Shown here: positions 1 through 12,000 of the stretch, piece after piece
Layout: every line of letters begins with the position of its first letter
Numbering within the stretch: position 1 is the stretch's first letter
DNA from: Daldinia sp. FL1419
Lineage: Eukaryota; Ascomycota; Sordariomycetes; Xylariales; Hypoxylaceae
Direction of reading: 5' to 3'
NCBI GenBank assembly: GCA_025201765.1
Contig: MU623369.1
Coordinates: 1 to 64,000, forward strand
Length of the DNA stretch: 64,000 nucleotides
Position numbers and translations under genes: made by a program
Notes under the pieces: model-generated
Database searches by the model: none
What the model was told of the DNA's origin: nothing
What the model saw: only the letters and a program-made list of their open reading frames with translations

Positions 1-282
1 ATTCTATTTTTTAGAAGAATTCTACTTTTAGAAGAATTTTATTTTTAGAATACACCTGGTGCAATGGAATGCTACTACTATTTAGAATGATTATAGGTTT
101 TAGAATCATTTTGCGGTCTCATAAGGTCCCGGTATGGTATATATACCATACCGGGACCTTATGAGACCGCAAAATGATTCTAAAACCTATAATAATTCTA
201 AATAATAATAACATTCCATTGCACCAGATATATTCTAAAAATAAAATTCTTCTAAAAATAAAATCATTCTAAAAAATAGAAT
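1..282. repeat. Large near-perfect palindrome (inverted repeat), open at window edge
   Basis: The two arms (1-141 and 142-282) are reverse complements around a centre reading ggtatggtatatataccata. The 12 bases at 1-12 pair exactly with 271-282, so the palindrome may extend left of the window. The inner arms (about 90-190) are almost exact. The outer mismatches are mostly C/T or G/A differences, for example gctactacta against gttattatta, which fits RIP acting unequally on the arms. It could be a foldback element, the terminus of a dead transposon, or a fold-back assembly artefact at a contig end. Confidence 0.8.
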
Positions 283-3200
283 GATTTTAAAAATAGAATT
301 ATTTTAAATTTTAAAAATTTAATAATAAATTTAAATTTTAAAAAGGGGGGTTTTCAATTCTAAATTTTTTTAAATTGAAGGTTTTTTTTTTTTTAATTAA
401 ATTGAAGATTTTGAAATCATACCCCACCATATTAAATTCTATTATTTATTAATTTATTTATTAATTTATATAATTTTTATTTAAACTATTTTTATTTATA
501 AATTTATTAAAAACCAAATTGATTTTATTATATATATATTGAATTAATGTAGTGTGATTAGGTAAAAGGTAAAGATTTTATTAGTTTCTATAGAGTTAAA
601 CCTTCTAAAGTCTCTATAGCTTTTTTAAATATAAATAAATTCTTAAAAATTATTTTTCTTATTTAATTAACTTAAATTTATTATAATCTTTTAAAAATCA
701 TTTTTATAAACCTTTATATAAATATATATATTTTTTATTTTACAAAATTTAACTTTATTATATATACTAATTATTATTAATAAATAATTACTTTTATTAA
801 TTCTTTTATTTAATTATTTTAATACCTTCTTCAAAATATAATTACTTTATATTTTTTATTTTATATAATTTTTAATTATTATAGAATAATTAAAATATAA
901 GGTATATCCTGCAAGAACTATTAAAGCTCTTATTTAAAATTAAAAATTAAAAAAATTAAAAAATTAAAAAATAATAAAAATTTTAATAACCTTATAAAAT
1001 ATACCTTATATTTTAATTATTATATTAAATTTTATTAATTTTTATAAAACTAAATTTTTTAAAATTTTTATAAGTTTTTTAAATATAAATAAGCCTTTAA
1101 GAATTATTTTTCTTATTTAATCAGTTTAAGTAGATTATGGTTTTTTAAAAGTCTTTTCTATAAAACCTTTGTACAAATATATATAATTTTAACTTTTCTT
1201 TTAAAGATATTAAACAAGAATTCTAATAGCTCCTATAAGATATGCCTTATATTTTAATTAACCTATAATAATTAGAGGTTATATAAGCTTAAGGATATAA
1301 AGTGATTATATCTTAAAGAATATAATAGGACAATTAGGTAGAAAAACTATTGTAAATAACTGCTCAGTAATGGTAGCATATATGATAAGATTATAGGTTA
1401 AAAGTATATATTATTTATATAAAACTTTACAAAAACAATCTTTAAAGAATTATATAGAATTTAAACTGATTAGGTAAGAAAATAACTTTTGAAAGTTTAT
1501 TTATATCCAAAAGAGCATATAAATTTTAAAAGGGGTAATTAACAGGGTTTTTTAAGGTAATTTTTATTATATAATTATATTATTCTAGTTCAATATCCTC
1601 TTAAAATGCGCTACCATTGGCAAGCAATTATATATATTTATTAAATAAGAACTTTGATAGTTTTTGTAAAATATGCCTTATATTTTAATTAATCTATAAC
1701 AGCCAGAGGTTGTACAAGCTTGAGGATATAAGGTGACTATATCCTAATGGAGGTATCAAAACAATCAGATAAATGAACTACTATATGTGACTATTTTGTA
1801 ATAATAATGCATATAATGAGGTTATAAGCTTAAAAAAATGTATATTATTCGTATGAAACTATATGGAAATAACTCCTAATGAACTATCTATAATTTAAAC
1901 TAATTAGGCAAAAAAGCAATTTTTAAAGGCTTATATATATTTAAATAAGTGTATGTAAATTTTATAAGGATTTATTAAGGTCCTTCGGAATAGTTTTTAT
2001 TACATACTCCTATTACGTATTTATATTGCGTACTTTTATTACATATCCCTATTACATATTACAACTACATACTTACATTATACCAATTTACTGTTTTTCT
2101 ATCTAATTAGCTTATTCCCTTTTTTAGGATATAATCACTTTATATCCTCTAACTTATACAGCCTCTGGTTTGCTATGGGTTAGTTAAAGTATAGGGCATA
2201 TTTTGTAAGAGCCATTAGAACCTTTGTTTAATATTAAAGTAATTAATTAAAAGAATTAATAAAAATAATTATTTAGTAATAATAATACACTTTAAAGAGG
2301 TTATCTATATCTTTCTTATTTCATTAGTTACGCCACAATCCTAACTAACCAATTAATTCCCAAAAAAATCCCCCGCAATTTCAAATGTTTTCAACTACTA
2401 TATAATAGCTTCTGATCAGAAACATATGCAACCTATCTCAAAAAACCACGAATTTGGCTATCTTTTAAATAATACCAATTATTAGTGTTTTTAAGTAGGT
2501 TTTGAATTAATATATTGAATTAAAGTGGTTTTAAATTTTAATATACCTTATACGCGCACTTATAGCTTCCCGTAGCGTATAGTTTTTTCGAGCTTATATT
2601 AGCAAATTCCCTAAAAATCGTTCAACCAAAGTATTAAATAGGAGTTTTAATAGTTACCTAAATGCAACGTGATTATATGCTGAAGAAGGTATTTAAATAA
2701 TCAAATAAAAGGTTAATTAATACAAGTGATTACTAGCGCTCAAGAGATAAAATAAACAATATATTCAATAAAAGAGAGAATTTATAAATTATTGTAAAAG
2801 TTATAAAAAAAATAATGATTCTGAAGAACTTGATCTAATCAAACAAGAATTAACTTTAGAGGGCTTATATATTGAATGGGAGCTTTAATTCAGGGTTAAT
2901 GCTATTAAATAGAAGTTTTAATTGAATAGGAGCTCTGATAGCTACTTATATGTAATGTAATTATATTTTAAGGAAGGTATTAACGTGATTAGATAAAAGG
3001 TTAATAGAAGTGACTGGTAGCAATGGTAATTGGTGTTCAAGAGATAGAATAGATGATATATTTAATTGGAGATAAGGTTGTAAATTATCGTAAGAAGTTA
3101 TATAAATGGTAATGCTTAAAGAGCTTAACCTGATCAGGTAGGAATTAATTTTTGAGGGCTTATATATTGAATAGGAGCTTTAATTTAGGATTAATATTAC

Positions 3201-4980
3201 TTAATATGAGCTTTAATAACTTTTGTAAGATATGCTATGCATTTCAGCTAGCCTACTACAAATGAAAAGGTATAAATGAAATAAAAGATGCAAGGTAATT
3301 CAATTTTAAGGGGGTTATTAAAGCGATCAAACAAAAGAACTAATAGGAGTAACTGCTAATAATAGTAGTTGGCGCTCAAGAGGTTATAGGCAACAGAGGT
3401 GTATATGATTGCAAGAAGTTATAAAATAACTTATCAAATTGTTGAGAACCTGATATATGAGAACTTGACCTGATCAGACAAGAATCAACTCTTGAGGGCC
3501 TGAATATAGAACAAGAGCTCTACCTAATTCAGGGTTAATGCTATTGAACAGGAGCTGTAGTTGATAGGAGCTGTAGTTGCTCTTGTAGGATATGCCTTAC
3601 ATTTTAATTACCCTATAACAAGTTAAAGGATACAAGGTAATTATATTTTGAGGAGGGTATTAAAATGATTGGATAGAATAATTAGTAGAGGTGATTGCTT
3701 ATTAATGGTAGCGTGTACGATGAGGTTATATTTTATAAGAGGGTGAAGAATGTATATATTTGTATGAAGGTTTGTGAAGAAACTGATCTATAGAACCTAA
3801 GAGCTTGAGCTGATCAGATAGGAAAGATAATTTTCGAGGGCTTATTTATGTCCAAAAGAGCTGTGGAGACTTAGGAGGTTTGGTTTCAAGGAGGTTAATA
3901 GGGTCTTTATAGGATTGCATTTATTACTTAATTGTTTTACACTAGTTTAATATTGAACAGGAGCTTTGATAGTTCTTGTAGGATATGCCTTGTATTTTAA
4001 TTAATCTATAGTAAGTTAGAGGTTGTATGAGTTAGAGGATATAAAGTAACTATATTTTAAAGAATATAATAAAATAATCAAATAGAAAAGCTGTTATAAA
4101 TAACTATTTAACAATGGTAGCGCGTACGATAAAATTATAAGCTGAAAAAATATATATTATTAATATGAAATTTTATAAAGATGATCTCTAAAAAACTATA
4201 TAAAATTTAAGCTGATCAAGTAAAAAAACAACTCCTGAAGGCCTATTTATATCCAAAAAAACATGTATAAACCTTAAAAGGGGGGGTTAATAGGATCCTT
4301 CAAAGTAGCTTTTATTACATAATTACATTACCTTAGTTCAATATTTATGAAATATTAAATTAATAATTATAAAATAAAATCGATTAATCCCAAAAGTCAA
4401 ACTGGTCACAAAGCAACCAGTTCCAAAAAATTAGTATTTAATAAAAATAAAAAAGGCATATATTATTATATAAAGTTTTATAAGAAAATTGATGATTTTA
4501 TGTTTAAGAATTTGAGTTGATTAATTAAGAAAAGCAACTTTTAAAGACTTATTTATATTTAAAATAATTTGTAGAAACTTTAAAAGGGTTAGTTCCATAA
4601 AGGTTAATAAAGTTTTACAAAATAACTTCAATTACATAATTACATTATTTAAGTTTAATAATTCTTTAAATTTGAAAAAAATTACAAAAAATCTTTTATA
4701 AATTTTCTAAAAATTTACAAAATTTTTTAAACCTTTTTTAATTAATTTTCAAATTTTTCCAAATTTTTAAATTTAATATTTTATAGAAGTTTGTTTAAAA
4801 AATAGAATTTTGGGAAAATATAGAATTCTTCTACGCATTTAAAAAGAAAATTTATGTGGGTTTTATGTTTGACCTACTTTTTTGGGGATTTTAATTAATT
4901 AAATCCTATAGATTCCTGAATTTTAGAATGATTTTAATTTTAGAATAATTTTATTAAATCCCTATGTTCTGCTATGGTAT
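283..4980. repeat. AT-rich RIP-like block with degenerate 360-430 bp repeats
   Basis: Very AT-rich sequence with no plausible ORF on either strand. A recurring segment with the core tatgccttatattttaatta appears at about 1224-1260, 1650-1691, 3206-3242, 3566-3610 and 3959-4005, each followed by similar text (gaggatataaagtgattata, then a bggtagcg-like stretch, then aagggg...ttaat). Spacing where copies are adjacent is about 360-430 bp. Inverted copies lie near 889-930 and 2050-2225. Shorter related units are at 2640-3190. Differences between copies are mainly C-to-T and G-to-A, as RIP produces. The original element type cannot be told. Confidence 0.75.
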
Positions 4981-6453
4981 ATATTACCTTACATGACGGG
5001 AAAAACAGCCTGTGAGGTAGCCATGCTAGGGCCCCGTTGACTCTAGAACTATACCACCTAATTAGCAAGCTGGGTGTTCAGTCTTGCATACCTAAACTAT
5101 ACTTTTAAGGGTTGGCCATTTTTAACTTGTCCGTAATAAGATAACTATATATTAATTTATCGTCTTCTGAGGTCATTTCTATCCGTTCTCAGATCATTTA
5201 ACTTGGCTCTCGATGGAATTAGTCTTCGTCTGATCTTATTGTCTGGTCGGCACATTCTTAGTTTCACGGGAATTCATTCAGGATATAAGACATCTACAAC
5301 CCTAATGCTTAACCCCAACGTAAAGGAGTATTTCATTTATGCGTTTGCCTACTTGGGTAAAGTAGTTTATGTGCTTATCGATATTGAGCTTACCACAAGC
5401 ATAATATCCAATCACGATTCACCTTCTAACTACCTACGTTCAATATATCAAGGTTATCACGTAGTGTATATAAGGCGTACCGTAATTGCTAGTCTATAAC
5501 TACGACGTCGTTTTTTTGCGATAAAGGTGGAAAACCTAGACCGGTGAAAATTAACGGTATCTGTAGCCATAAATGATAATTTGTACGGTGAATATATCCG
5601 ATTATAAATGATACCTCCAGGTAGTCAGGAGACTTCTGAATCAGCATCGTCGTTAATCACAGTTGCTCCGGTTTGGATTTTATTTGAGTAGTACGGTAGA
5701 GGATATTCTAGTGTAGTTTGCACCTTTTACATCTGTCTACGCACCAGAAAATACATATTAAAAGAATTGATAATATTATTATCTATGGGGACGGGCACGT
5801 ACCTACGATTAGCCAAGTAAAAGTGTGCCTCTTTCGGCGTACGTCTACTCATATTATACCTATGTGACATTAACAATCATACCCGGACTTAGGAAATTTT
5901 ATAAGGTCTAGATTTCAACTTTTGCGGCAGAGTAAGAATCGTGATAGTCGATTTAGGCCACGTGATAGTAGGCTGAGAGAGAAGGCGGTATAATATATCT
6001 CTCGGTATTCGTATCTAGGTATATAAGGGGTTATGATATAAGTGTATGCGTGGTTAATTATATCTACTAGTGTACATGTACCTACCTAGTTATAGGTTGT
6101 AATTACACTTTTAATCGGCGCAACTGATAGTTTGCTAGTGATGACGCTATTCGTTTTTTGCCTATTCTCGTATTAGTCTAACCGACAACTTCGTGATAGT
6201 CTTAGTGGAGACTCAATTGCGTCATGGCCCTCAAGTTTCTTAATAAAGGAAGAGATTACACGTACAGTTAAGCAAATGTATATCTTCGTGGAAAAAGCTA
6301 TGTTTAGATACCTCGGTAGCTTTCATGGACAATTACCTATACTAAGGTTAGATTATTTACCTAGGACCTAGGTAAGTATTTTAACCCGATTCAGCCGTTT
6401 TCACGCTTGCATAATCCAGAAAATTGTTTATACATAAATTCCCACTTCCCCTC
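4981..6453. other. Transition and intergenic stretch, no supported gene
   Basis: Base composition returns to normal after about 5,000. A half-palindrome related to the centre of the 1-282 structure (tatggtatatattacc) lies near 4975-4992. A 98-codon frame at 5203-5499 starts with TTG and shows no domain, so it is not called. The last few hundred bases are presumably the aldo-keto reductase promoter. Confidence 0.5.
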
Positions 6454-7581
6454 ATGTCTCGTGTATTTCGCGGATTTCCAGCCATCATCTCCAGAAATCA
6501 ACTCCTGCACCAGAGAAGAATATCCACAATGCCAGTCGTTAGGTCCGCATATGATCCCAAGGACATGCAGTTCCGCCATCTCGGGCCAACGGGTCTGAAG
6601 GTAAGTGTATTGTCCTTGGGTGGATGGCTAACATATGGGGGCACCGAGAAGGGCGAAATTGTCAAAAAATGTCTTGAGACCGCCTGGAAACACGGCATTA
6701 ATACCTTCGATACGGCAGAAACCTATGCTTCGGGAGAGTCTGAGCTGGAGATGGGTAACGCCTTGAAGGAACTTGACTGGCCTCGTGACGAGTACGTTCT
6801 TACCACTAAGATCTTCTTCGGTACCGGTCGCAAGGAACCAAACACTCGTGGGCTTAGCCGAAAACACATTGTTGAGGGTCTCAAGTCTTCTCTCGAACGT
6901 CTGCAACAACCGTATGTTGACGTCGTCTTCGCTCACCGCCCTGACTATGCTACACCTATGAGGGAAATCGTGGAGGGCTTCACTCAGGTCATTAGAAACC
7001 TCAACTTAGCCTACTACTGGGGTACGTCAGAGTGGAGTGCTACCCAGATCATGGAAGCCACCCAGATCGCAGAGCGATATAATCTTATTGCCCCAGTGGT
7101 TGAGCAACCCCAATACAACGCATTTCACCGCCAGCGATTCGAGGTTGAATACGCACCGCTCTTTGAGCAGTTCAAGTACGGCACCACTATTTGGTCTCCG
7201 CTCGCCTCTGGCCTATTAACCGGGAAGTACAACAACGGTATCCCCGAAGGATCACGGTTTGCCAAGCACGGAGACTTCTTTGACGGTACCATTAAGTCAT
7301 TACAGACAGAAGAGGGCAAGGCAAAGATTGAGAAAGTCAAAAAACTGACCGCGATTGCCGAACGTCTCGGTGGAACTACTGCGTCGTTAGCATTGGCCTG
7401 GACTCTGAAGAACCCAAATGTCAGCACGGTAATTCTGGGCGCCACAAAAGTTGAGCAAATCGAAGACAACGTCAAGGCCCTCAAGTTGGTGGATAAAATA
7501 ACGCCGGATGTATTGGAGGAGATCGAGAATATTCTTGACAACGCACCTGCGCAGCCGTCGAAGTATGGACGTGAGAGGTAG
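6454..7581 (+). CDS. Aldo-keto reductase, voltage-gated K+ channel beta-subunit type
   Basis: An intronless frame encodes about 375 residues. It reads as an NADPH-dependent aldo-keto reductase of the AKR6/Kv-beta-like group: HLGPTGLKVSVLSLGGW at the start of the barrel, catalytic tetrad Asp86, Tyr91 (FDTAETYASGESE), Lys119 (LTTKIFF) and His161 (VFAHRPD), and the C-terminal cofactor segment VILGATKVEQIEDN. The frame is open further upstream but begins at TTG; ATG 6454 is the first Met. The extra N-terminus (RVFRGF...QLLHQRRIST) is Arg-rich and may be a mitochondrial presequence. ATG 6529 would give the usual family length. In fungi these proteins act as soluble carbonyl reductases; the substrate is unknown. 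It is tail to tail with the dehydrogenase that follows. Confidence 0.92.
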   Translation: MSRVFRGFPAIISRNQLLHQRRISTMPVVRSAYDPKDMQFRHLGPTGLKVSVLSLGGWLTYGGTEKGEIVKKCLETAWKHGINTFDTAETYASGESELEMGNALKELDWPRDEYVLTTKIFFGTGRKEPNTRGLSRKHIVEGLKSSLERLQQPYVDVVFAHRPDYATPMREIVEGFTQVIRNLNLAYYWGTSEWSATQIMEATQIAERYNLIAPVVEQPQYNAFHRQRFEVEYAPLFEQFKYGTTIWSPLASGLLTGKYNNGIPEGSRFAKHGDFFDGTIKSLQTEEGKAKIEKVKKLTAIAERLGGTTASLALAWTLKNPNVSTVILGATKVEQIEDNVKALKLVDKITPDVLEEIENILDNAPAQPSKYGRER

Positions 7582-7986
7582 ATAGATGCATGAGGGGGTT
7601 AAAGGAGTAAGGGATGGACGAAGGATCCGTAACCAACCAGCCGGATCTCACCGAATATTCCATAGAATCAAAATGGAATGAGACTAAAACATGATCATCC
7701 CGCTAATAATAGGGCCCCATGAGCACAGACCTTGCACTATTCAGATCTTTGTGAACTTGAATTTCTTAAATTTTTTATTTTTTCTTTCATACAAGAAGCT
7801 ACCTGAAGGAATACCCGATTATATGAGCGGCTGACCACAAATGTTGGACGCCTAACATATCTCCCTTGATGACCCAAACCAAGACCCGAATAAAGGGGTA
7901 AAATTGCCCTCGCGTAACCCAAAATCTCTAAACTCCGTAAAGGTCTCCCTTAAGGCTAGCTTCTGTGTCCACTAATAGTATGATGA
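7582..7986. other. Convergent 3' intergenic region
   Basis: About 400 bp separating two genes that converge. It contains an AT-rich patch (tttttattttttctttc near 7765-7790) that could serve 3' end formation. No coding signal was seen on either strand. Confidence 0.5.
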
Positions 7987-9015
7987 TCACATGTCCGGAC
8001 TGCAGGGACCAACTGTCATCGCCCCATCGACAATGAAGTTGGTACCATTTACCCAACTCGAACTTGGGCTGCATAGGAAGAGGACCACGTCTGCAATCTC
8101 CTCTGGGAGCCCCATGCGCCCCATAGGTAAGTGGGACTGGATGGTCTTTTCTAACGACGGAAGACTCTTAACGGCACCTTGCACCACGGGAGTATCCACC
8201 CATGACGGTGAGACGCAGTTGACGCGAATGTTGTGTTTGATGTTGTCGAGAGCTAGGATGCAAGTTAGTAGACAAGTTTTTTCCTGCATCGAGAGTGGGA
8301 ATCGTAATGGCGGTCACCTACCTGCTGTCTTGGTTAAACCGATTACCGCGTGCTTCGAGGAAACGCATTGGACTATCTTGGGAAGCCCGATGTGTCCAAC
8401 TACGGAGCTGATGTTGACAATAACTCCACGGGAGACACCCCGCGCGGGGAGTGATTCGTCGATAGCCACAGGCTTTTGGGCCGCCATGACTTTCGTGGCA
8501 GCTTTCAACACTAAGAATGATCCCTGTACGTTGACTTCGAAAGTCCTCCTTAGCGTGTCAAGGCCAGTTTCTGATACTTCGTTGTACTCTCCAAGAACCT
8601 AAGCATACACCATTAGTATGAAGAATAGTATGTGATGGACCAAGATCTTAGAGACGTACGGCAGCCCCGTTCACGACGTAGTCAAGGCGCCCAAAGGTGT
8701 CCGCCATGCGGTCGATGGCATTTTGGACTGATTCGGGATGTGCCACATCGAGTTGGTAGGCTTCTACACGGAACTCGGGATTTATGGCAACGGCTTTGCT
8801 CTCTGCGGCGGTCTTGATGGCGAGCTCAAGGTTGATATCTGCGACTACTAATCCTCTCACGCCGCGCTTTGCGAATGCTACGCAAATAGCTTTTGAAATT
8901 CCGCTACCTATTGTGAATTAGACCTTCTGCGAGAGGATCGAGGCGGATTTCTAGAAGGGCGTATCTTACCTCCGCCGGTAACGAAGGCGTTTCCTGTGAA
9001 ATCCTGGCCAGCCAT
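7987..9015 (-). CDS. Short-chain dehydrogenase/reductase with catalytic Tyr replaced by Cys
   Basis: Four exons (9015-8970, 8907-8660, 8598-8322, 8252-7987) give about 278 residues; introns are 62, 61 and 69 nt with GT-AG ends. Classical SDR features are clear: TGGGSGIS cofactor loop at residues 13-20, VVADIN after strand 2, LDV, NGAA (NNAG equivalent), NVQG, NISSVVG with the catalytic Ser, and LTKTAALDNIKHNIRVNCVSP, where the last part crosses the exon 3/4 junction. The active-site motif YxxxK reads C-V-S-S-K: residue 176 is Cys (TGC at 8367-8365) where Tyr (TAC) is expected, while Lys180 is kept. The substrate is unknown. A change of this residue normally abolishes SDR activity, so the enzyme may be inactive or repurposed, or the base may be a sequencing error. 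Confidence 0.88.
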
Positions 9016-12000
9016 GTTGGTTGTATTATGGTATAGAAATCTGGTTTACTTTGTTGTTGGGTATCTTGGGAAGCGAAGGTGATTCTGGTTTTATAATGAA
9101 GATACAAAGGAAGAAAGCGATGTGAGGCGAGAGGGGATGTAGAGATATATATACACGTTGAAAATTCCGTTATAGGAAATCGTAAATTTGCCTTTTATGG
9201 TATTACTTATAACCCTAGTACGCGCCTATAGATAACCAGGCCCCTTACCCCTGGATACTTAGACTAGGGACAGAAGCGCGGATAGCGACAGAGAAAAAAT
9301 GTGAATTTTTTCCCACATACACTACTTCTCTCTCTTTTGGTTTCGTCCTACCTATGATTTCGGTTACCGTGTCTTTGGTTGGTACCACACCCTTTCGGAA
9401 GCTTGGGTAACCAAGCACGATGTTGGATGGTTACAACCTGCGCCGGTAAATATTAGAAATCGGTCGAATTAAAGGCGACTAGACCATTCCCCATAGCAAA
9501 TATACCATGCCATATTGAGCAGCCATCGACTTAAACTGAGGGGTCTATCATGAGATAATTCGTGGTCCAATATGATAGCATAGCTACTATTACACAGCCT
9601 GCTGCTAGGTTGATTTCGTCACAGTCACCTTTCCACTAAATATTTCCAAATAATGCAACTGCTAATGGTATACCATGCTTCCGTGTGATACGGAATGTGA
9701 CCATAACAAGCTATATCCTATAGCCGACCGACCCCCATCAGGCTCGCCTACACTTGGCAATGTCTAGCAGATACCGAACGTTGTCACTCCAGCCAGGTCC
9801 CACAGAGTCTCCACAGCCACGTTTCTACTCCCTGGTAGAATTCACCAACCTGGTTTATATGCACTGTCGACATTGCCGCAGAGGGTTATTTGCAGATGGT
9901 CGATGGTCGATCTCCGCTTTGACTTCAGGATCGTACGAACCCAGCCTCTCCGGCCTCTAACCATAACTGCCCACTAACTACTAATAATTTCACCTCCGTC
10001 CTGCTTTTTGGATACCGGGGGGCCTCGACTCCAGACGAAAGAAGTCCTCGGCGATAAAGCCTTGAGCTGGAATTTCTAGCGGTGTATACGGCGCTACCTG
10101 GGTACCTAGGTGGTCTGTCAAACAACCTAATATCAAAGATAATTTCTTCAGCTCCCAACGTTTTTTTCTCCGTTCCCACCGTGTCCCCCCGTTCGCAGGC
10201 CATCCCGCACTTTTGGCGATGCTTCCTAGTAGCTAACTAGGGACGTAACCATGCCTCATGCATGTACGATGGACGATGTAAATAATGGACGCGAAGCAGA
10301 TTTCCGGCCAGGTAGCAAGGGTTCCTGGCCAATATGTTCGTCGTACTTTAACACCGTGCCTTACTCCCCGGCGCCACATGGTCATAGATAATCTGCGGGG
10401 GGCACGTGGCTTGACTCCCGCCTTGCGTCTTGGCATCTTTGCATGTACGTAGTGAGACATCCTAGATTGTCTAGACGGTACATAGTAGTCTTTGGCGAGT
10501 AGCAGGATCTGGGCGGCTCGGCTTGTTGAGCAGTCACTTAGTGGCTTGCCGATTCCAAGGCATCGATTCCATCCAAACGCCTTCATTAATGCGAGTCAGC
10601 TGAGAAGAGTTCTGACTGGCTCACCTGTCCAACCCCGTTTGTTTCCGTGACCTGAGTGGATACTCGTTATTGTGAGCGTGCCTCGATCCACATATAGGAC
10701 CATTCAATCTGGGAATATGGTCCTAGCTCGTTATCCTCATTATCTGCCCCTCTCGTAACTAGGCCCCTATCGATCTTTTAGAAGCGCTCCGGGAACTCTT
10801 CCACCTGGCCTGCCTGGCCTGCCTGGTAGCTCAGCCTGCTGTTGGTCGGGGTCATCGAGATAGGGGCTTGCTCGCAAAAGGTTTCAAGATCGAATTTAGG
10901 TCCAATTTTTATCAGCCCAAGGGTTCCGACGCGAATATCGGTCAAGGACCGTTCGATCGTGAGAAGCTAGAATAAATGAAGAATTATTAACGACGTCGGA
11001 ATTGATGGCTAATTGGAACATCTCCGTCACATGCTGGATACCCGATGCATGTCCCATCCACGTGAAGAATATCCCGGGACATACAGGATCCTCCGAATAC
11101 CCCGCGGGAAAAACCAGACAGACGAGACGAAAAAGTTATCACACCTCGGGAGGAGATACCTAGGCTAGGTCCTAGGCTACCTTGGGTATGTTTACTACGT
11201 ACCAGGAAAGATTCGTCCGAATCGAAGCAGGGCTTGGGGAAATTACAAGATCCTGCTGAGGGCTCGCTGCATATGTTTCTAACTCAGTTCAACTTAGTCT
11301 GTTGTTTTGTGCTCGACTTTGTTAGGGTGCTGGGTTTATATGCGGTTTGAGCTTCCGTATTAAACCCTAGAGGGCGTCTAAATTCGATGCTTCTCACAAA
11401 CCTAGCCTTATTGATCCCCAACGTTGCATTCTGCCACCCCGACCAGCTGAAAGGAGTAGGGACCACGAACACGGTAGCATTTTCAGCCGACTTGCAGGCC
11501 GGCCCGTTGAAGCTAGGTAATGGACCATATTTGCCCCCCCTGTAATGCATCGTGTTAGCAGAATTTCTTCCTGTTCAGTTACTTCACCTTGCAGCATTAC
11601 ATCGAAATGTCAAGTGATATGGTGTAAGGGTATACTTGACCTAGGTGTTCACACCTACGAACAGTAGCGATTAGCAATGGGCGATTAGCGCGGCCCTTCA
11701 TTTTCTCCTTCCCGCCTGGGTTAGCTACTCGCTACCCTTTCGCTGGGACAATAGGCACGGTCAGGTTAGGTACTTACCACCTAGGTACGCATACGTAGTA
11801 TATCCAGTGTGGGCGTCTTTTCGGCGCGACAAATTCTCCTAAGCTACGGGCTAAAGGTACCAAAGAAAATATCCAAGACGTCGCAAATATCTGACATGCA
11901 TGTGCGAGACTAGGATGTATTCACCGCTTTGCTACGTAATGCTTTTTCTAGGTGAGAGAAACGGGTGTGCGGCTTGGTTCCGAGGCCATCCGAGACATTT

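Noticed and set aside
5203..5499. 98-codon frame after the AT-rich block
   Set aside because: It starts at TTG, has no domain or splice-linked neighbour, and lies in sequence grading out of the RIP-like block.
7991..8602. 203-codon plus-strand frame
   Set aside because: It is the antisense shadow of the SDR exons, which show clear family motifs on the minus strand.
9925..10586. Two minus-strand frames of 92 and 117 codons
   Set aside because: Composition looks random (many Arg/Ser), there is no recognisable domain, and no splice sites join them.
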